Positions 42,289-51,434 of a DNA stretch of 64,000 nt are shown one piece after another. The stretch lies in contig DASYEQ010000051.1 of the NCBI GenBank assembly GCA_036498945.1, forward strand, positions 1 through 64,000, written 5' to 3'. The DNA comes from JAQGMJ01 sp036498945. GTDB taxonomy: Bacteria; Pseudomonadota; Gammaproteobacteria; Burkholderiales; JAEUOS01. The position numbers and the translations under genes are program-made. How positions within the stretch are numbered: the stretch's first letter is position 1; each line of letters starts with the position of its first letter. The notes under the pieces were generated by a model. That model searched no databases, was not told the DNA's origin, and saw nothing but the letters and a program-made list of their open reading frames with translations.

Positions 42289-43902
42289 TTAGGCGGCTGC
42301 CTTGAGGATCATGGCGGCGGCTTTTTCGGCGATCATCATGCTGGGGGCGTTGGTGTTGCCCGAGGTGATGGTGGGCATGATGGAGGCGTCCGCCACGCGC
42401 AGGCCTTCGAGGCCGATGACGCGCAAGTGCGAGTCGACGACGGCGGTGGGGTCGTTGGCGCGGCCCATCTTGCAGGTGCCGACGGGGTGAAAGATGGTGG
42501 TGCCGACCTTGCCGGCGGCTTCGGCCAGTTGCTCGTCGGTCTGATATTGCGGGCCGGGGACGAATTCTTCCGGGTGGTAGGGGGCGAGGGCGGGCTGCGC
42601 GGCGATCTTGCGTGTCAGGCGCAGGGCGTCGGCGGCGACCTTGCGGTCTTCATCGGTGGAGAGATAGGCGCAGTGGATCTCGGGCTTGGCGTCCCACTGC
42701 GCGCTCTGGATGCGCACGTGGCCGCGCGAGGTGGGGTGCAGGTTGCACACCGAGGCGGTGAAGGCGGGGAAGGGGTGCAGCGGATCGCCGAATTTTTCCA
42801 GCGATAGCGGCTGCACGTGGTATTCGATGTTCGCGCTCGGCTGGCCGGGATCGGACTTCCAGAAGATGCCCAGTTGCGAGGGGGCCATGGTGAGCGGGCC
42901 GGTGCGGTGCAGCGCGTATTCCAGCGCCATCTTCGCCTTGCCGAACAGGGTGCCGGCCATTTCATTGAGCGTGAGGATGCCGCTGACCTTGTAGGCAGTG
43001 CGCAGTTGCAGGTGGTCCTGCAGGTTGGCGCCAACGCCGGGCAGGGCGTGATTGACGGCCACCTGGTGTTGTTGCAACAGCGCGGGATCGCCGATGCCGG
43101 AGAGTTGCAGCAACTGCGGCGAGCCGATCGAGCCGCTGGCGACGACCACTTCGCGGCGCGCCGCGTAAAAGCGCTCGCCCTGGCCCGTGACCGCGGCCTC
43201 CACACCGGTGCAACGCCGGCCTTCCAGGCGCAGCTTGCGCGCCCAGGCCTGCGGCACCACGGTGAGGTTGGGGCGGTGCATCACCGGCTTGAGGAAGGCC
43301 TTGCTGGCATGCCAGCGCACGCCGCGCTTTTGCGTCACTTCGAATTTGCCGCTGCCGGCGTTGTCGCCGCGGTTGAAGTCGTCGGTGTAGGGAATGCCGG
43401 CTTCGCGCGCAGCTTCGCGAAAGCGATCGAGGATATCCCAGGAAAGGCGTTGTTCCTCGACACGTAGCTCGCCGTCGGCGCCGTGGAAATCGGTGGCGCC
43501 GAGGTGATGGCTTTCATGCTTCCTGAACATCGGCAGCACGTTCTGCCAGTTCCATGACGCATCACCACTGACCTCGGCCCAGTGGTTGTAATCGCGCGCC
43601 TGGCCGCGCATGTAGATCATGGCGTTGATCAGCGAGCAGCCACCCAGGCCGCGGCCGCGCGCGTAGTGGATGTCGCGGCCGTTCAGGCCTGCTTCCTTGG
43701 TGGTGCGGAACATCCAGTCGGTGCGCGGATTGGCGATGCAGTAGAGGTAGCCGACCGGGATGTTGATCCAGTGCCAGTTGTCGTCGCGCCCGGCTTCCAG
43801 CAGGCAAACGCTGACATTCGGGTCAGCGGAAAGCCGGTTGGCCAATACGCAGCCGGCGCTGCCGCCGCCGACGATGACGTAGTCGAAAGTTTGTGTCTCC
43901 AC
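42289..43902 (-). CDS. GMC-family FAD oxidoreductase (choline/alcohol-dehydrogenase-like)
   Basis: The 537-residue flavoenzyme starts with the FAD-binding motif VIVGGGSAGCVLANRL. It has the GMC signature ARGRGLGGCSLINAMIYMRG, the second signature SGSIGSPQLLQLSGIGD and the C-terminal active-site region TIFHPVGTCKMG with NTNAPSMMIAEKA. Such enzymes oxidise alcohols, polyethylene glycol or choline with FAD. No betaine genes are nearby, so choline is not favoured. It is transcribed alone, opposite to the Bug block, sharing its terminator. Confidence 0.92.
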   Translation of the reverse strand: METQTFDYVIVGGGSAGCVLANRLSADPNVSVCLLEAGRDDNWHWINIPVGYLYCIANPRTDWMFRTTKEAGLNGRDIHYARGRGLGGCSLINAMIYMRGQARDYNHWAEVSGDASWNWQNVLPMFRKHESHHLGATDFHGADGELRVEEQRLSWDILDRFREAAREAGIPYTDDFNRGDNAGSGKFEVTQKRGVRWHASKAFLKPVMHRPNLTVVPQAWARKLRLEGRRCTGVEAAVTGQGERFYAARREVVVASGSIGSPQLLQLSGIGDPALLQQHQVAVNHALPGVGANLQDHLQLRTAYKVSGILTLNEMAGTLFGKAKMALEYALHRTGPLTMAPSQLGIFWKSDPGQPSANIEYHVQPLSLEKFGDPLHPFPAFTASVCNLHPTSRGHVRIQSAQWDAKPEIHCAYLSTDEDRKVAADALRLTRKIAAQPALAPYHPEEFVPGPQYQTDEQLAEAAGKVGTTIFHPVGTCKMGRANDPTAVVDSHLRVIGLEGLRVADASIMPTITSGNTNAPSMMIAEKAAAMILKAAA

Positions 43903-44129
43903 GGTCTTAATCCTGCCCTTGTTGCACGCGGGTTTTATGGAATCTGCCGCTGTAATTGTAACGGTGACGGCACGTCAAGGCGATGATGTAACGCGGGACA
44001 TGCCCCGTTACAACTTATTACGACTCCATTCCGTGAGCCCAGTATGATGCTCTAAAGGACCAAAAAAGCCGCTCGGCCAAACCACCACAGGCAGGACGGC
44101 TCGGCGATTCCACGGGGTTTGATTTCATC
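43903..44129. other. divergent intergenic region before the Gly-rich secreted protein
   Basis: No gene is seen. It must hold promoters for the GMC oxidoreductase on minus and for the Gly-rich gene on plus. Only weak AT-rich boxes are visible, and none is convincing enough to name. Confidence 0.4.
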
Positions 44130-44474
44130 ATGAAACGGTCAGCGGTCACCATACTCGCAGCGGCATGCATGGCGATGCTCGTCAGCACGAGCGCCGCCGT
44201 GGCCGGGCCTTTTCATGGCGGCGGCGGTGGAGGCGGCGGCCGCTTCGCCGGCGCGGGTGGCGGTGGCGGCCGCTTTGGTGGCGGCGGTGGAGGTGGAGGC
44301 TTCGGCGGCGGACGGATGGAACGCCAGCAGCAGCAACCGCCGCCGCAACAACAGCGCCAGAACGGTGGTCCGGACAATCGCGGCGGGCGCATGAGTCCCG
44401 AAGAGCGCCAGCAACTGCGCGAGCAGATTCGCCAGCACGGCCCGGCCTATCGCGAGCGCGATCGCGGCCGGTAA
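44130..44474 (+). CDS. small secreted glycine-rich protein
   Basis: This 114-residue protein has a signal peptide (MKRSAVTILAAACMAMLVSTSAAVA), then a low-complexity glycine region (about residues 29-61) broken by Phe and Arg. Next comes a Gln/Pro-rich patch and a conserved-looking basic tail, MSPEERQQLREQIRQHGPAY. The tail resembles the helix seen in other small periplasmic proteobacterial proteins, including the Spy/CpxP type in general character only. It lies 39 bp before DUF1800 and is probably co-transcribed. Function unknown; it could be a periplasmic scaffold or surface-coat protein. Confidence 0.7.
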   Translation: MKRSAVTILAAACMAMLVSTSAAVAGPFHGGGGGGGGRFAGAGGGGGRFGGGGGGGGFGGGRMERQQQQPPPQQQRQNGGPDNRGGRMSPEERQQLREQIRQHGPAYRERDRGR

Positions 44475-44513
44475 GCGGGCGATACGGCCACTCGTCATCG
44501 CAGGGGGAAGAAA

Positions 44514-46037
44514 ATGCGCAGCCTGAAACTGTTCGCCGGTGCCTGGCTGGGCCTCTTTTGCCTGATCCTGCAAGGCGTGGCCCACGCGGCGCTCTTGGGC
44601 GCGGAAGATGCGCGGCATTTGCTGACCCGCACGGGTTTTGCGCCGAGCGAGGCCGAAGTACGCCAATACACCGGCCTGTCGCGCGAGCAGGCCGTCGAGC
44701 GGCTGCTGCGCGGCATGCGTACCGAAGCGCAGACGCCGCCGCCGGCCTGGGTCAAGGAGGAATTCGAGCGCCCGCGCGTCAAGGAAATGAGTCAGGACGA
44801 GCGCAAGGCCTACCAGCGCCTGCTGGCCGAGCGCGGCTTCGATTTGCGCGACTGGTGGATGAGCGAGATGCTCACCACCTCTTCGCCGCTTACCGAGCAC
44901 ATGACGTTGTTCTGGCACAATCACTTCGTCTCCAGCCTGCAGAAGGTTCGCGTGCCGCAGGCGATGTACCGGCAGAACGTGCTGCTGCGGCACTATGCGC
45001 TGGGCAATTTCGCCGAGATGCTGCACGCGGTCGCTAAGGACCCGGCGATGATGATCTACCTCGACTCGCAGACCAACCGCAAGGGGGCGCCGAACGAAAA
45101 CTTCGCGCGCGAGGTGATGGAGCTCTTCACCATGGGCGAGGGGCACTACAGCGAGCAGGACATCAAGGAGGCGGCGCGTGCGTATACCGGCTGGAGCCTG
45201 GAGCCGCGCACCGTCGACTTCAAGTGGCGTCCTTTTTTCCATGATGACGGCGTCAAGACGGTGCTGGGCAAGAGCGGAAATTTCGACGGCGACGCGGTGC
45301 TGGACATCCTGCTGGCGCAGCCGGCCACCGCCGAATTCGTCGTCAAGAAGATGTGGATGGAGTTTGTCTCGGCGGATACCGACAACCCGGCGAACCGGGC
45401 GGAGATCAGGCGCATCGCAGCGCAATTCCGCAATTCGCGTTACGAGATCAAGGTGGCGCTGGCGGGCATTCTCAACTCACCGCGCTTCTGGGCGCCGGAG
45501 AATCGCGCGGTGCTGGTGAAGTCGCCGGTGGAATTGGTGGTGGGCACGGTGCGTGAACTGGGCGTGGGCTATGGCGACCCGCTGCCTTTCGTCTATGCCA
45601 CCGCCAGCCTGGGGCAGAACCTGCTGGCGCCGCCCAACGTGCGGGGCTGGCCGGGCGGCGACGTGTGGATCAACAGCACCACACTTCTCGGGCGCAAGCA
45701 GTTCATCGAGCGCCTGATGCGGGTGGACGTGATGCGCGAACCTGCCGGGGCGATGCAGCCGGTGGCGAGCGAAGGCGGCATGGAAAGCATGAAGAGCAAC
45801 GAAAGCGGGAAGATCCAGGGCGCCGGGCGCATGGGGCAGGAAGGCCGCCAGCGCCTCATGCGCGCCGCCGCCGGCATCCAGTTCGACAGCCATAAATACC
45901 TGGCGCAATTCAGCCGGCCGGAGCAATTGACGGCGGCGCTGTTGCCCGGGCGGCCGGCCAATCCGCTGGCGGATGATCTTGCGGGCCCGGCGCTGCTCAA
46001 GACGCTGATGCTCGACCCGATGTACCAGTTGAAGTAG
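44514..46037 (+). CDS. DUF1800 family secreted protein
   Basis: The 507-residue protein has a signal peptide ending near GVAHA. The DUF1800 hallmarks are HLLTRTGFAPSEAEV, LTEHMTLFWHNHFVSSLQKV, NENFAREVMELFTMGEGHYSEQDIKEAARAYTGWS and PPNVRGWPGG. The family is widespread, exported and always paired with DUF1501, but its function is not established. GGGGGAAGAAA precedes ATG 44514. It is followed by the DUF1501 gene after 11 bp. Confidence 0.92.
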   Translation: MRSLKLFAGAWLGLFCLILQGVAHAALLGAEDARHLLTRTGFAPSEAEVRQYTGLSREQAVERLLRGMRTEAQTPPPAWVKEEFERPRVKEMSQDERKAYQRLLAERGFDLRDWWMSEMLTTSSPLTEHMTLFWHNHFVSSLQKVRVPQAMYRQNVLLRHYALGNFAEMLHAVAKDPAMMIYLDSQTNRKGAPNENFAREVMELFTMGEGHYSEQDIKEAARAYTGWSLEPRTVDFKWRPFFHDDGVKTVLGKSGNFDGDAVLDILLAQPATAEFVVKKMWMEFVSADTDNPANRAEIRRIAAQFRNSRYEIKVALAGILNSPRFWAPENRAVLVKSPVELVVGTVRELGVGYGDPLPFVYATASLGQNLLAPPNVRGWPGGDVWINSTTLLGRKQFIERLMRVDVMREPAGAMQPVASEGGMESMKSNESGKIQGAGRMGQEGRQRLMRAAAGIQFDSHKYLAQFSRPEQLTAALLPGRPANPLADDLAGPALLKTLMLDPMYQLK

Positions 46038-46048
46038 GAGGAGTGATC

Positions 46049-47206
46049 ATGGATCGCCGCAACTTCTTGCAGGTGGCCGGTGGCGCCGGCGTGCTGGCCG
46101 CCTCACCCGCGTGGGGGCAGGGCGCGCAGTCCGGCGCGGACTTCGGCAACCTGCTGGTCCTGGTTGAGCTGAAAGGCGCGAACGATGGCCTCAACATGGT
46201 GGTACCGTTTGCCGATGCCACCTACTACAGTCTGCGGCCGCGCCTCGCGCTCAAGCGTGAGGAAGTGGCGCAGTTGAGCGAGCGTGCCGGGTTTCATCCG
46301 GCCCTGGCCCCGCTGTCGCCGCTGTGGAAAAGCGGGCAGTTCGCGATTATCGAAGGTGTCGGCTACCCCAGCCCCAATCTTTCACATTTCCGTTCCATCG
46401 AAATCTGGGATACGGCCTCCGATGCGAATCAATACCTGCACGACGGCTGGCTGGCGCGCGCCTTCGCGGCCAACCCGGTACCGAGGGGCTTTCTCGCCGA
46501 TGGCGTGGTGGTGGGCAGCAACGACATGGGGCCGATCGAGAATTCACCGCGTTCCGTTGCACTGGTCAACACCGACCAGTTCCTGCGTCAGGCAAAGTTC
46601 GCCGAGCGCGGCGGGTTTGCGAAGAATCCGGCGCTGAACCACATCCTGCAAGTGGAGAACAACATCGTCGAGGCGGCGGCCGGGCTCAACGGTCACTTCG
46701 ATTTCAAGACGCAGTTTCCGCCCGGCCCCTTCGGCAATCAGGTGCGGACTGCCGCGCAGGTGGCGGCCAACAAGTCGGGCGTGGCGGCGCTGCGCCTGTC
46801 CCTCGGCGGCTTCGACACGCACCAGAACCAGCAGGGCACCCATGCCAACCTGATGAAGACCCTGGCCGAGGGTCTGGTGGCGATGCAATCGGCCCTGCAG
46901 GAAATCGGGCGCTGGAACAATACCCTGGTGATGACGTATTCCGAATTCGGCCGCCGCCCGCGCGAAAACCAGAGTGGCGGCACCGACCACGGCACCGCTG
47001 CGCCGCAGTTCGTCATGGGCGGACGGGTGAAGGGTGGCTTCTACGGCCAGGCGCCGCAACTGGCGCGCCTGGACGGCAACGGCAACCTGCCGTATGCGGT
47101 GGACTTTCGCGACCTCTACGCGACAGTCCTGCAGCGCTGGTGGGGCATGTCGTCAAAGGACGTGCTGGGCACGCGTTTCGCCGGGCTGGACTTGGTGCGT
47201 ACCTAG
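46049..47206 (+). CDS. DUF1501 family protein with twin-arginine signal
   Basis: This 385-residue protein begins MDRRNFLQVAGGAGVLAASPAWG, a good Tat signal, so it is probably exported folded. The core shows LVLVELKGANDGLNMVVPF, NTLVMTYSEFGRRPRENQSGGTDHGTAAP and a C-terminal VDFRDLYATVLQRWWG. The family has a sulfatase/alkaline-phosphatase-like look, but activity is unproven. AGGAGG seven bases before ATG 46049 decides the start over a GTG at 46043. It forms a translational pair with DUF1800. Confidence 0.92.
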   Translation: MDRRNFLQVAGGAGVLAASPAWGQGAQSGADFGNLLVLVELKGANDGLNMVVPFADATYYSLRPRLALKREEVAQLSERAGFHPALAPLSPLWKSGQFAIIEGVGYPSPNLSHFRSIEIWDTASDANQYLHDGWLARAFAANPVPRGFLADGVVVGSNDMGPIENSPRSVALVNTDQFLRQAKFAERGGFAKNPALNHILQVENNIVEAAAGLNGHFDFKTQFPPGPFGNQVRTAAQVAANKSGVAALRLSLGGFDTHQNQQGTHANLMKTLAEGLVAMQSALQEIGRWNNTLVMTYSEFGRRPRENQSGGTDHGTAAPQFVMGGRVKGGFYGQAPQLARLDGNGNLPYAVDFRDLYATVLQRWWGMSSKDVLGTRFAGLDLVRT

Positions 47207-47353
47207 TTCCGCGCCTCGCCCATATAAGCGCAATAAGCATCCCCGGCGGCGGCCGCCGCCGTAGAATGCGCGGGTTGCGCCCGCGGCAGCGCGTATCAGC
47301 CTGCCCTGATCGAACGGGTGCATTTTCTTCACTCACCTTTTCGAGGTTCGCGC

Positions 47354-48346
47354 ATGAGCAAGACTCTTCCTGCCCGCCGCCTGGGCAAAAATGGCCCGAT
47401 GGTTTCCGCCCTTGGCCTGGGCTGCATGTCGCTCTCCGGTGTCTATGGCGCTTCCAGCGACGACAACGGCGTCGCCGTGATCCACCGCGCGCTGGACCAG
47501 GGCATCAATTTCCTCGACACCTCTGACATGTATGGCTGGGGCCACAACGAGCTGGTGGTGGGCAAGGCGCTCAAGGGCCGGCGCGACGGCGTGATTCTCG
47601 CCAGCAAGTTCGGCCAGACCAAGGGCGAGGGCGGCAAGAACGGCGTCAACGGCAAGCCGGAATACGTCGCCGAGGCCTGCGAGGCGAGCCTGAAGCGCAT
47701 GGGGGTGGACGTGATTGATCTTTATTACGTCCACCGTATCGACCCCGGCGTGCCGATCGAGGATACCGTCGGCGCGATGGCGAAACTGGTGCAGCAGGGC
47801 AAGGTGAAGCACCTCGGCCTGTGCGAAGCCAAGCCCGAGACCGTGCGCCGTGCGCACAAGACCCATCCGCTGGCGGCGCTACAGACCGAATACTCGCTGC
47901 TGTACCGCCAGGAGGCCGAGGAGTCGCTTGCCACCACGCGCGAACTCGGCATTTCCTTCGTCGCCTACTCACCCCTGGGGCGCAGCCTGCTGACCGCGAC
48001 CGTGCAAACCGTGCAGGACGTGGCCAGCGACCGCCGCGCCGATCATCCGCGTTTTGCCGCCGAGAATTTCGACCGCAACCGCGAACTGGTGAAGAGCCTG
48101 GAAGTGCTGGCGCGCGACAAGAACTGCAAGCCGGCGCACGTGGCGCTGGCCTGGGTGCTGGCGCAGGGCGATGACATCATTCCGATTCCCGGCACCAAGC
48201 AGGCGGCGCGGGTGGATGAAAACCTCGGCGCGCTGGACGTGAAGCTCACGCCGGCCGAGGTGGCGCACCTGTCACAGGTGTTCGCCCAAGGCACCGCCGC
48301 CGGCACCCGCTATCCGGCGGGCGGCATGAAGGGCGTTTTCATCTAG
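47354..48346 (+). CDS. aldo/keto reductase
   Basis: This 330-residue (alpha/beta)8-barrel NADP(H)-dependent reductase has the catalytic tetrad in the usual places: Asp and Tyr in FLDTSDMYGWG, Lys in LASKFGQ and His in YYVHRIDPGVPIE. The cofactor region IPIPGTKQAARVDENLGAL closes the barrel. The N-terminus RRLGKNGPMVSALGLGCMSLSG resembles the AKR13-type and YajO-like group, which reduce assorted aldehydes and ketones. ATG 47354 is chosen as the family start. Its stop overlaps that of the converging binding-protein gene by 8 bp. Confidence 0.93.
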   Translation: MSKTLPARRLGKNGPMVSALGLGCMSLSGVYGASSDDNGVAVIHRALDQGINFLDTSDMYGWGHNELVVGKALKGRRDGVILASKFGQTKGEGGKNGVNGKPEYVAEACEASLKRMGVDVIDLYYVHRIDPGVPIEDTVGAMAKLVQQGKVKHLGLCEAKPETVRRAHKTHPLAALQTEYSLLYRQEAEESLATTRELGISFVAYSPLGRSLLTATVQTVQDVASDRRADHPRFAAENFDRNRELVKSLEVLARDKNCKPAHVALAWVLAQGDDIIPIPGTKQAARVDENLGALDVKLTPAEVAHLSQVFAQGTAAGTRYPAGGMKGVFI

Positions 48347-49151
48347 CCTGTTTGGCGGAAGGCGCGACTGCGACGCCGCGCAAGCCGGCGTCGCTGATCG
48401 CCCCCTGCACGGCGCCGTTGCGCTTGGCGCGCTCGACGAATTCGCCGACGTAGGCGAGTGCCGCCGGTCGGCCGCGCGGCAGGATGATGGTCATCTCGGC
48501 GGCGGCGAAGCGGTCGGCCAGCACGTGCGCGCCGGGCAGGCGTTCGGCCAGGTTCAACAGCAGAAAGCGGTTTTGCGCCAGGGCATCCACCTGGCCCGCG
48601 CGCAGCATCTCGAAAGCGGCGGCTTCGGTGTCGGCTTCCACCAGGGTGGCGGCCTTGAGTTCACGCTTGAGAGTGAGCGCAGTGGCGGCGCCGCGCGCGG
48701 CGACGATGCGCACGCCGGCGCGGTCGGCATTGGGGATGCTGCTGATCTCCTTGGCCGGCGCCACCAGGTAGGTGAGATCCACCACCATGTGCGGCGGGGC
48801 GAAATCGACCACGCTGCGCCGCGCCGGATCGAAGGCGACCACCGCAATGTCCCAGGCATTGTTTTTCGCTTCCTCGACCATCTTGCCGACCGCGGTGTAT
48901 TCGATCACCTGCGCCGGCACGCCGGCCTGCTCGGCCAACTGGCGCCCGAGGGTAGCGGTGGTGCCGGTCACTTCGCCCGCGGCTTTGCCCTTGCTGCCGA
49001 TCACCGGATTGCCGGTGAAAACGGCGATGCGCAAGGCGCCGGTGGGGGCCAACTCGGATTTGGCTTCGGTGGAAGGGGCGGGCGGGACGCCGCCGCAGCC
49101 GGCGGTCACTGCCGCGATTGCCCAGACGTAAGGCCAGCGCATGTGCAGCAT
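48339..49151 (-). CDS. family 3-type solute-binding lipoprotein
   Basis: The 270-residue protein carries a signal peptide ending in the lipobox-like TAGC, then a family 3 (polar amino-acid type) binding domain. Key phrases are GALRIAVFTGNPVIGSK, NAWDIAVVAFDPARRSVVDFAPPH and DALAQNRFLLLNLAERLPG. AAGGAGAC lies five bases before ATG 49151 (MLHMRW), fixing the start over a longer frame. No permease or ATPase is adjacent. The gene lies divergent to the alcohol dehydrogenase, 125 bp away. Confidence 0.85.
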   Translation of the reverse strand: MLHMRWPYVWAIAAVTAGCGGVPPAPSTEAKSELAPTGALRIAVFTGNPVIGSKGKAAGEVTGTTATLGRQLAEQAGVPAQVIEYTAVGKMVEEAKNNAWDIAVVAFDPARRSVVDFAPPHMVVDLTYLVAPAKEISSIPNADRAGVRIVAARGAATALTLKRELKAATLVEADTEAAAFEMLRAGQVDALAQNRFLLLNLAERLPGAHVLADRFAAAEMTIILPRGRPAALAYVGEFVERAKRNGAVQGAISDAGLRGVAVAPSAKQAR

Positions 49152-49276
49152 GAAGGTCTCCTTTTTGTTGTGGTAATGGCGGCGCGGCGCGCTCGCATTT
49201 GCGTCTGATACGAATCCATGGGCCGGGATGGATGCTATCCTCATAGCGTCGATTCAACAACAATTCGGAGACAGGC

Positions 49277-50329
49277 ATGCTCAGCTACGACGTCAACGAG
49301 TGGGGCCAGCCCCTGCAAAAAGCCCTGCGCGATACGCCGGAGCCGACCGGTACCGAGGTACTGGTGCGCGTCAAGTACTGCGGCGTGTGTCATAGCGACG
49401 TGCACATCCGCGACGGCTATTTCGATCTGGGTGGCGGCAAGAAATTCCAGATGAGCGACCGCGGCATGAAGCCGCCGGTGACCATGGGGCACGAACCCTA
49501 CGGCACGGTGCTCTCGGGTGGTCCCGACGCGGGTGCATTGCCGATCGGCGAAGACCGGCTGATCTACCCCTGGACCGGCTGCGGCACCTGTGCACGTTGC
49601 CTGGAAGGCAAAGACAATTGGTGCCCGGCGCCGCGCTATCTTGGCATCCAGAGGAGCGGCGGCTATGCGGACCACATGCTGGTGCCGCATGCGCGCTACC
49701 TGGTGGATGCGAAGGGCATCGAGCCGTCGTTCGCGCCGATTCTTGCCTGCTCGGGGCTCACGACCTACAGCGCGGTGAACAAGCTGAAGCCGTTCAGCCC
49801 CAACGACTGGCTGGTGGTGATGGGGGCGGGTGGCCTGGGCTTGATGGCGGTGGCGATGCTGCACGCCATGGGGCACGAGCGCATCGTCTGCTGCGACATC
49901 GATGCGGGCAAGTACGCGGCCGCGAAGGCGGCGGGCGCGGCGCAGACCATGAACCCGGCGGATGCGGGAACGCTCAAGGCCTTGCAGGGCCTGGAAGGCG
50001 GCATCGCCGGGGTGGTCGACCTGGTGGGTGCCACGCAAACGGCACAACTGGGTTTGGCCAGCCTGCGCAAGGGCGGACGCTATGTGCTGGTGGGCCTTTT
50101 TGGCGGCGAGATTCCACTATCGCTGGTGCCGGTGGCACAGCGCGCGCTGACCATCCAGGGGTCGTATGTCGGCACCGTCGATGAGCTGCGCGAGGTGGTG
50201 GCACTGGCGCAGGCAGGCAAGCTCAAGCCGATCCCGACCGAGGTGCGGCCGCTGGACCAGGTGTCGCGCACGCTGGACGAGCTCAAGGCCGGCACGGTGG
50301 TGGGACGGGTGGTGGCGAAGATCGACTGA
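49277..50329 (+). CDS. zinc-dependent alcohol dehydrogenase (medium-chain)
   Basis: This 350-residue enzyme has catalytic zinc ligands in YCGVCHSDVHIRDG and TMGHEPYG. Structural zinc cysteines are in CGTCARCLEGKDNWC, and the NAD(P) loop is VVMGAGGLGLMAVAM. The length and motifs are those of class III medium-chain dehydrogenases acting on primary or allylic alcohols. GGAGACAGGC precedes ATG 49277. Its physiological substrate cannot be deduced; the surrounding aldo/keto reductase and binding lipoprotein give no clear pathway. Confidence 0.93.
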   Translation: MLSYDVNEWGQPLQKALRDTPEPTGTEVLVRVKYCGVCHSDVHIRDGYFDLGGGKKFQMSDRGMKPPVTMGHEPYGTVLSGGPDAGALPIGEDRLIYPWTGCGTCARCLEGKDNWCPAPRYLGIQRSGGYADHMLVPHARYLVDAKGIEPSFAPILACSGLTTYSAVNKLKPFSPNDWLVVMGAGGLGLMAVAMLHAMGHERIVCCDIDAGKYAAAKAAGAAQTMNPADAGTLKALQGLEGGIAGVVDLVGATQTAQLGLASLRKGGRYVLVGLFGGEIPLSLVPVAQRALTIQGSYVGTVDELREVVALAQAGKLKPIPTEVRPLDQVSRTLDELKAGTVVGRVVAKID

Positions 50330-50410
50330 GGCCCGCGCAAAGGGGGCAATTTGCGCCCCGACCCGAGGCGGGAATTTGCGCCGCGCTCCATTTCGGCGCA
50401 TCATGCGCGC

Positions 50411-50662
50411 ATGGAACGCAAGCGCCTTCTCGGTGGGCAACTCAAATCGGCGGGGTATGACCGCGCGCGGCGCGTGCTGGAGGTCGAGCTGGCCAACGGC
50501 AACCTGATCGAGTATGCCAGCGTCGGCGCCGAGATCGCCCGGCGCCTGCTGGAAAGCAGCTCTCCCTGGAGCTACTACCGCGACAATATCGAGGAAGAAT
50601 TCTCCGGCGAAGTGGTCGGCCGGGTGGCTGGGAACGGCGCGCCGCCCAATCCTTTCGAATAG
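50411..50662 (+). CDS. KTSC-domain small protein
   Basis: The 83-residue protein matches the KTSC domain: GQLKSAGYDRARRVLEVELANGNLIEYASV followed by RLLESSSPWSYYRDNI. KTSC domains occur alone or fused to RNA-processing proteins and phage proteins; the molecular role is unknown. ATG 50411 is used because conserved sequence begins there; the frame extends 20 codons upstream over non-conserved sequence. It is unfused here and sits 58 bp before tsaB, so it could share that transcript. Confidence 0.8.
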   Translation: MERKRLLGGQLKSAGYDRARRVLEVELANGNLIEYASVGAEIARRLLESSSPWSYYRDNIEEEFSGEVVGRVAGNGAPPNPFE

Positions 50663-50720
50663 CGTTCCCGCTATACTTCCGCCCTGACCGCGTCCGTGCC
50701 GGACCGCAAGAGCCGGATTC

Positions 50721-51434
50721 ATGCATTTACTCGCCCTCGAGACCTCGACCGAATATTGTTCCTGCGCCCTGAACGTGGACGGCGCCGTGCGCGAGACCTG
50801 CGTGCGCGCCGGGCAGGGGCATTCGGCATTGCTGCTGCCGATGGTGGCGCAATTGATGGGCGAAGCCGGGCTCGCGTTCAAGCAACTGGATGCGATTGCC
50901 TTCGGCGCCGGCCCGGGTTCCTTTACCGGCTTGCGCATCGCCTGCGGGGCGGCGCAGGGGCTGGCTTTCGCGCACGAATTGCCGGTGGTGCCGGTGGTGA
51001 CCCTGGAAGCCCTGGCGCAGGAGAGCGGCGCCGAGCGCGTGCTGGCCTGCCTGGACGCGCGTCTGGGTGAACTCTACCTGGCGGCGTATGAACGCACAGG
51101 TGAGGCGCAGTGGAAAGTGTGCGCGGCGCCGGCGTTGCTGAAGACCACTGAATTGCCGGAGCTGCCGGGAGCGTGGACCGGCGTGGGCAGCGGGTTTGCC
51201 ATGCATGGCGCCGCGCTGGCGGCACGTTATGCGCTGGATGCTGTCAACGCCGAATTGTTTCCGCGCGCCGGGGCGATTGCCGCGCTGGCGGCAATCAAAT
51301 TCGCGCGTCGCGAAGTGCTGCCGGCCGATCAGGCCGCGCCGCTGTATTTGCGCGATAAGGTAGCGCTGGATGTGAACGAACAGGCGGCCTTGCGTGCGGA
51401 ACGCAAGCACAACGCAGGTGGAGTGGCGGCATGA
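50721..51434 (+). CDS. tsaB: tRNA t6A biosynthesis protein TsaB
   Basis: TsaB partners TsaD, TsaE and TsaC in making the t6A modification at position 37 of ANN-reading tRNAs. The 237-residue protein has the family opening LLALETSTEYCSCAL and the conserved AFGAGPGSFTGLRIACGAAQGLA loop. It is a catalytically inactive ASKHA-fold scaffold. Its stop overlaps the rimI start (ATGA), and rimI in turn overlaps the glycosylase gene, giving a tightly coupled trio. Confidence 0.95.
   Translation: MHLLALETSTEYCSCALNVDGAVRETCVRAGQGHSALLLPMVAQLMGEAGLAFKQLDAIAFGAGPGSFTGLRIACGAAQGLAFAHELPVVPVVTLEALAQESGAERVLACLDARLGELYLAAYERTGEAQWKVCAAPALLKTTELPELPGAWTGVGSGFAMHGAALAARYALDAVNAELFPRAGAIAALAAIKFARREVLPADQAAPLYLRDKVALDVNEQAALRAERKHNAGGVAA

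Noticed and set aside
44215..44315. GGC/GGT-rich run as a tandem repeat or CRISPR-like array
   Set aside because: It is the in-frame glycine-rich coding region of a small secreted protein, with no constant repeat/spacer pattern.
44366..44376. GTCCGGACAA word resembling the TGTCCGGACA operator
   Set aside because: It lies inside the Gly-rich coding sequence with no promoter boxes and lacks the first T, so it is taken as chance.
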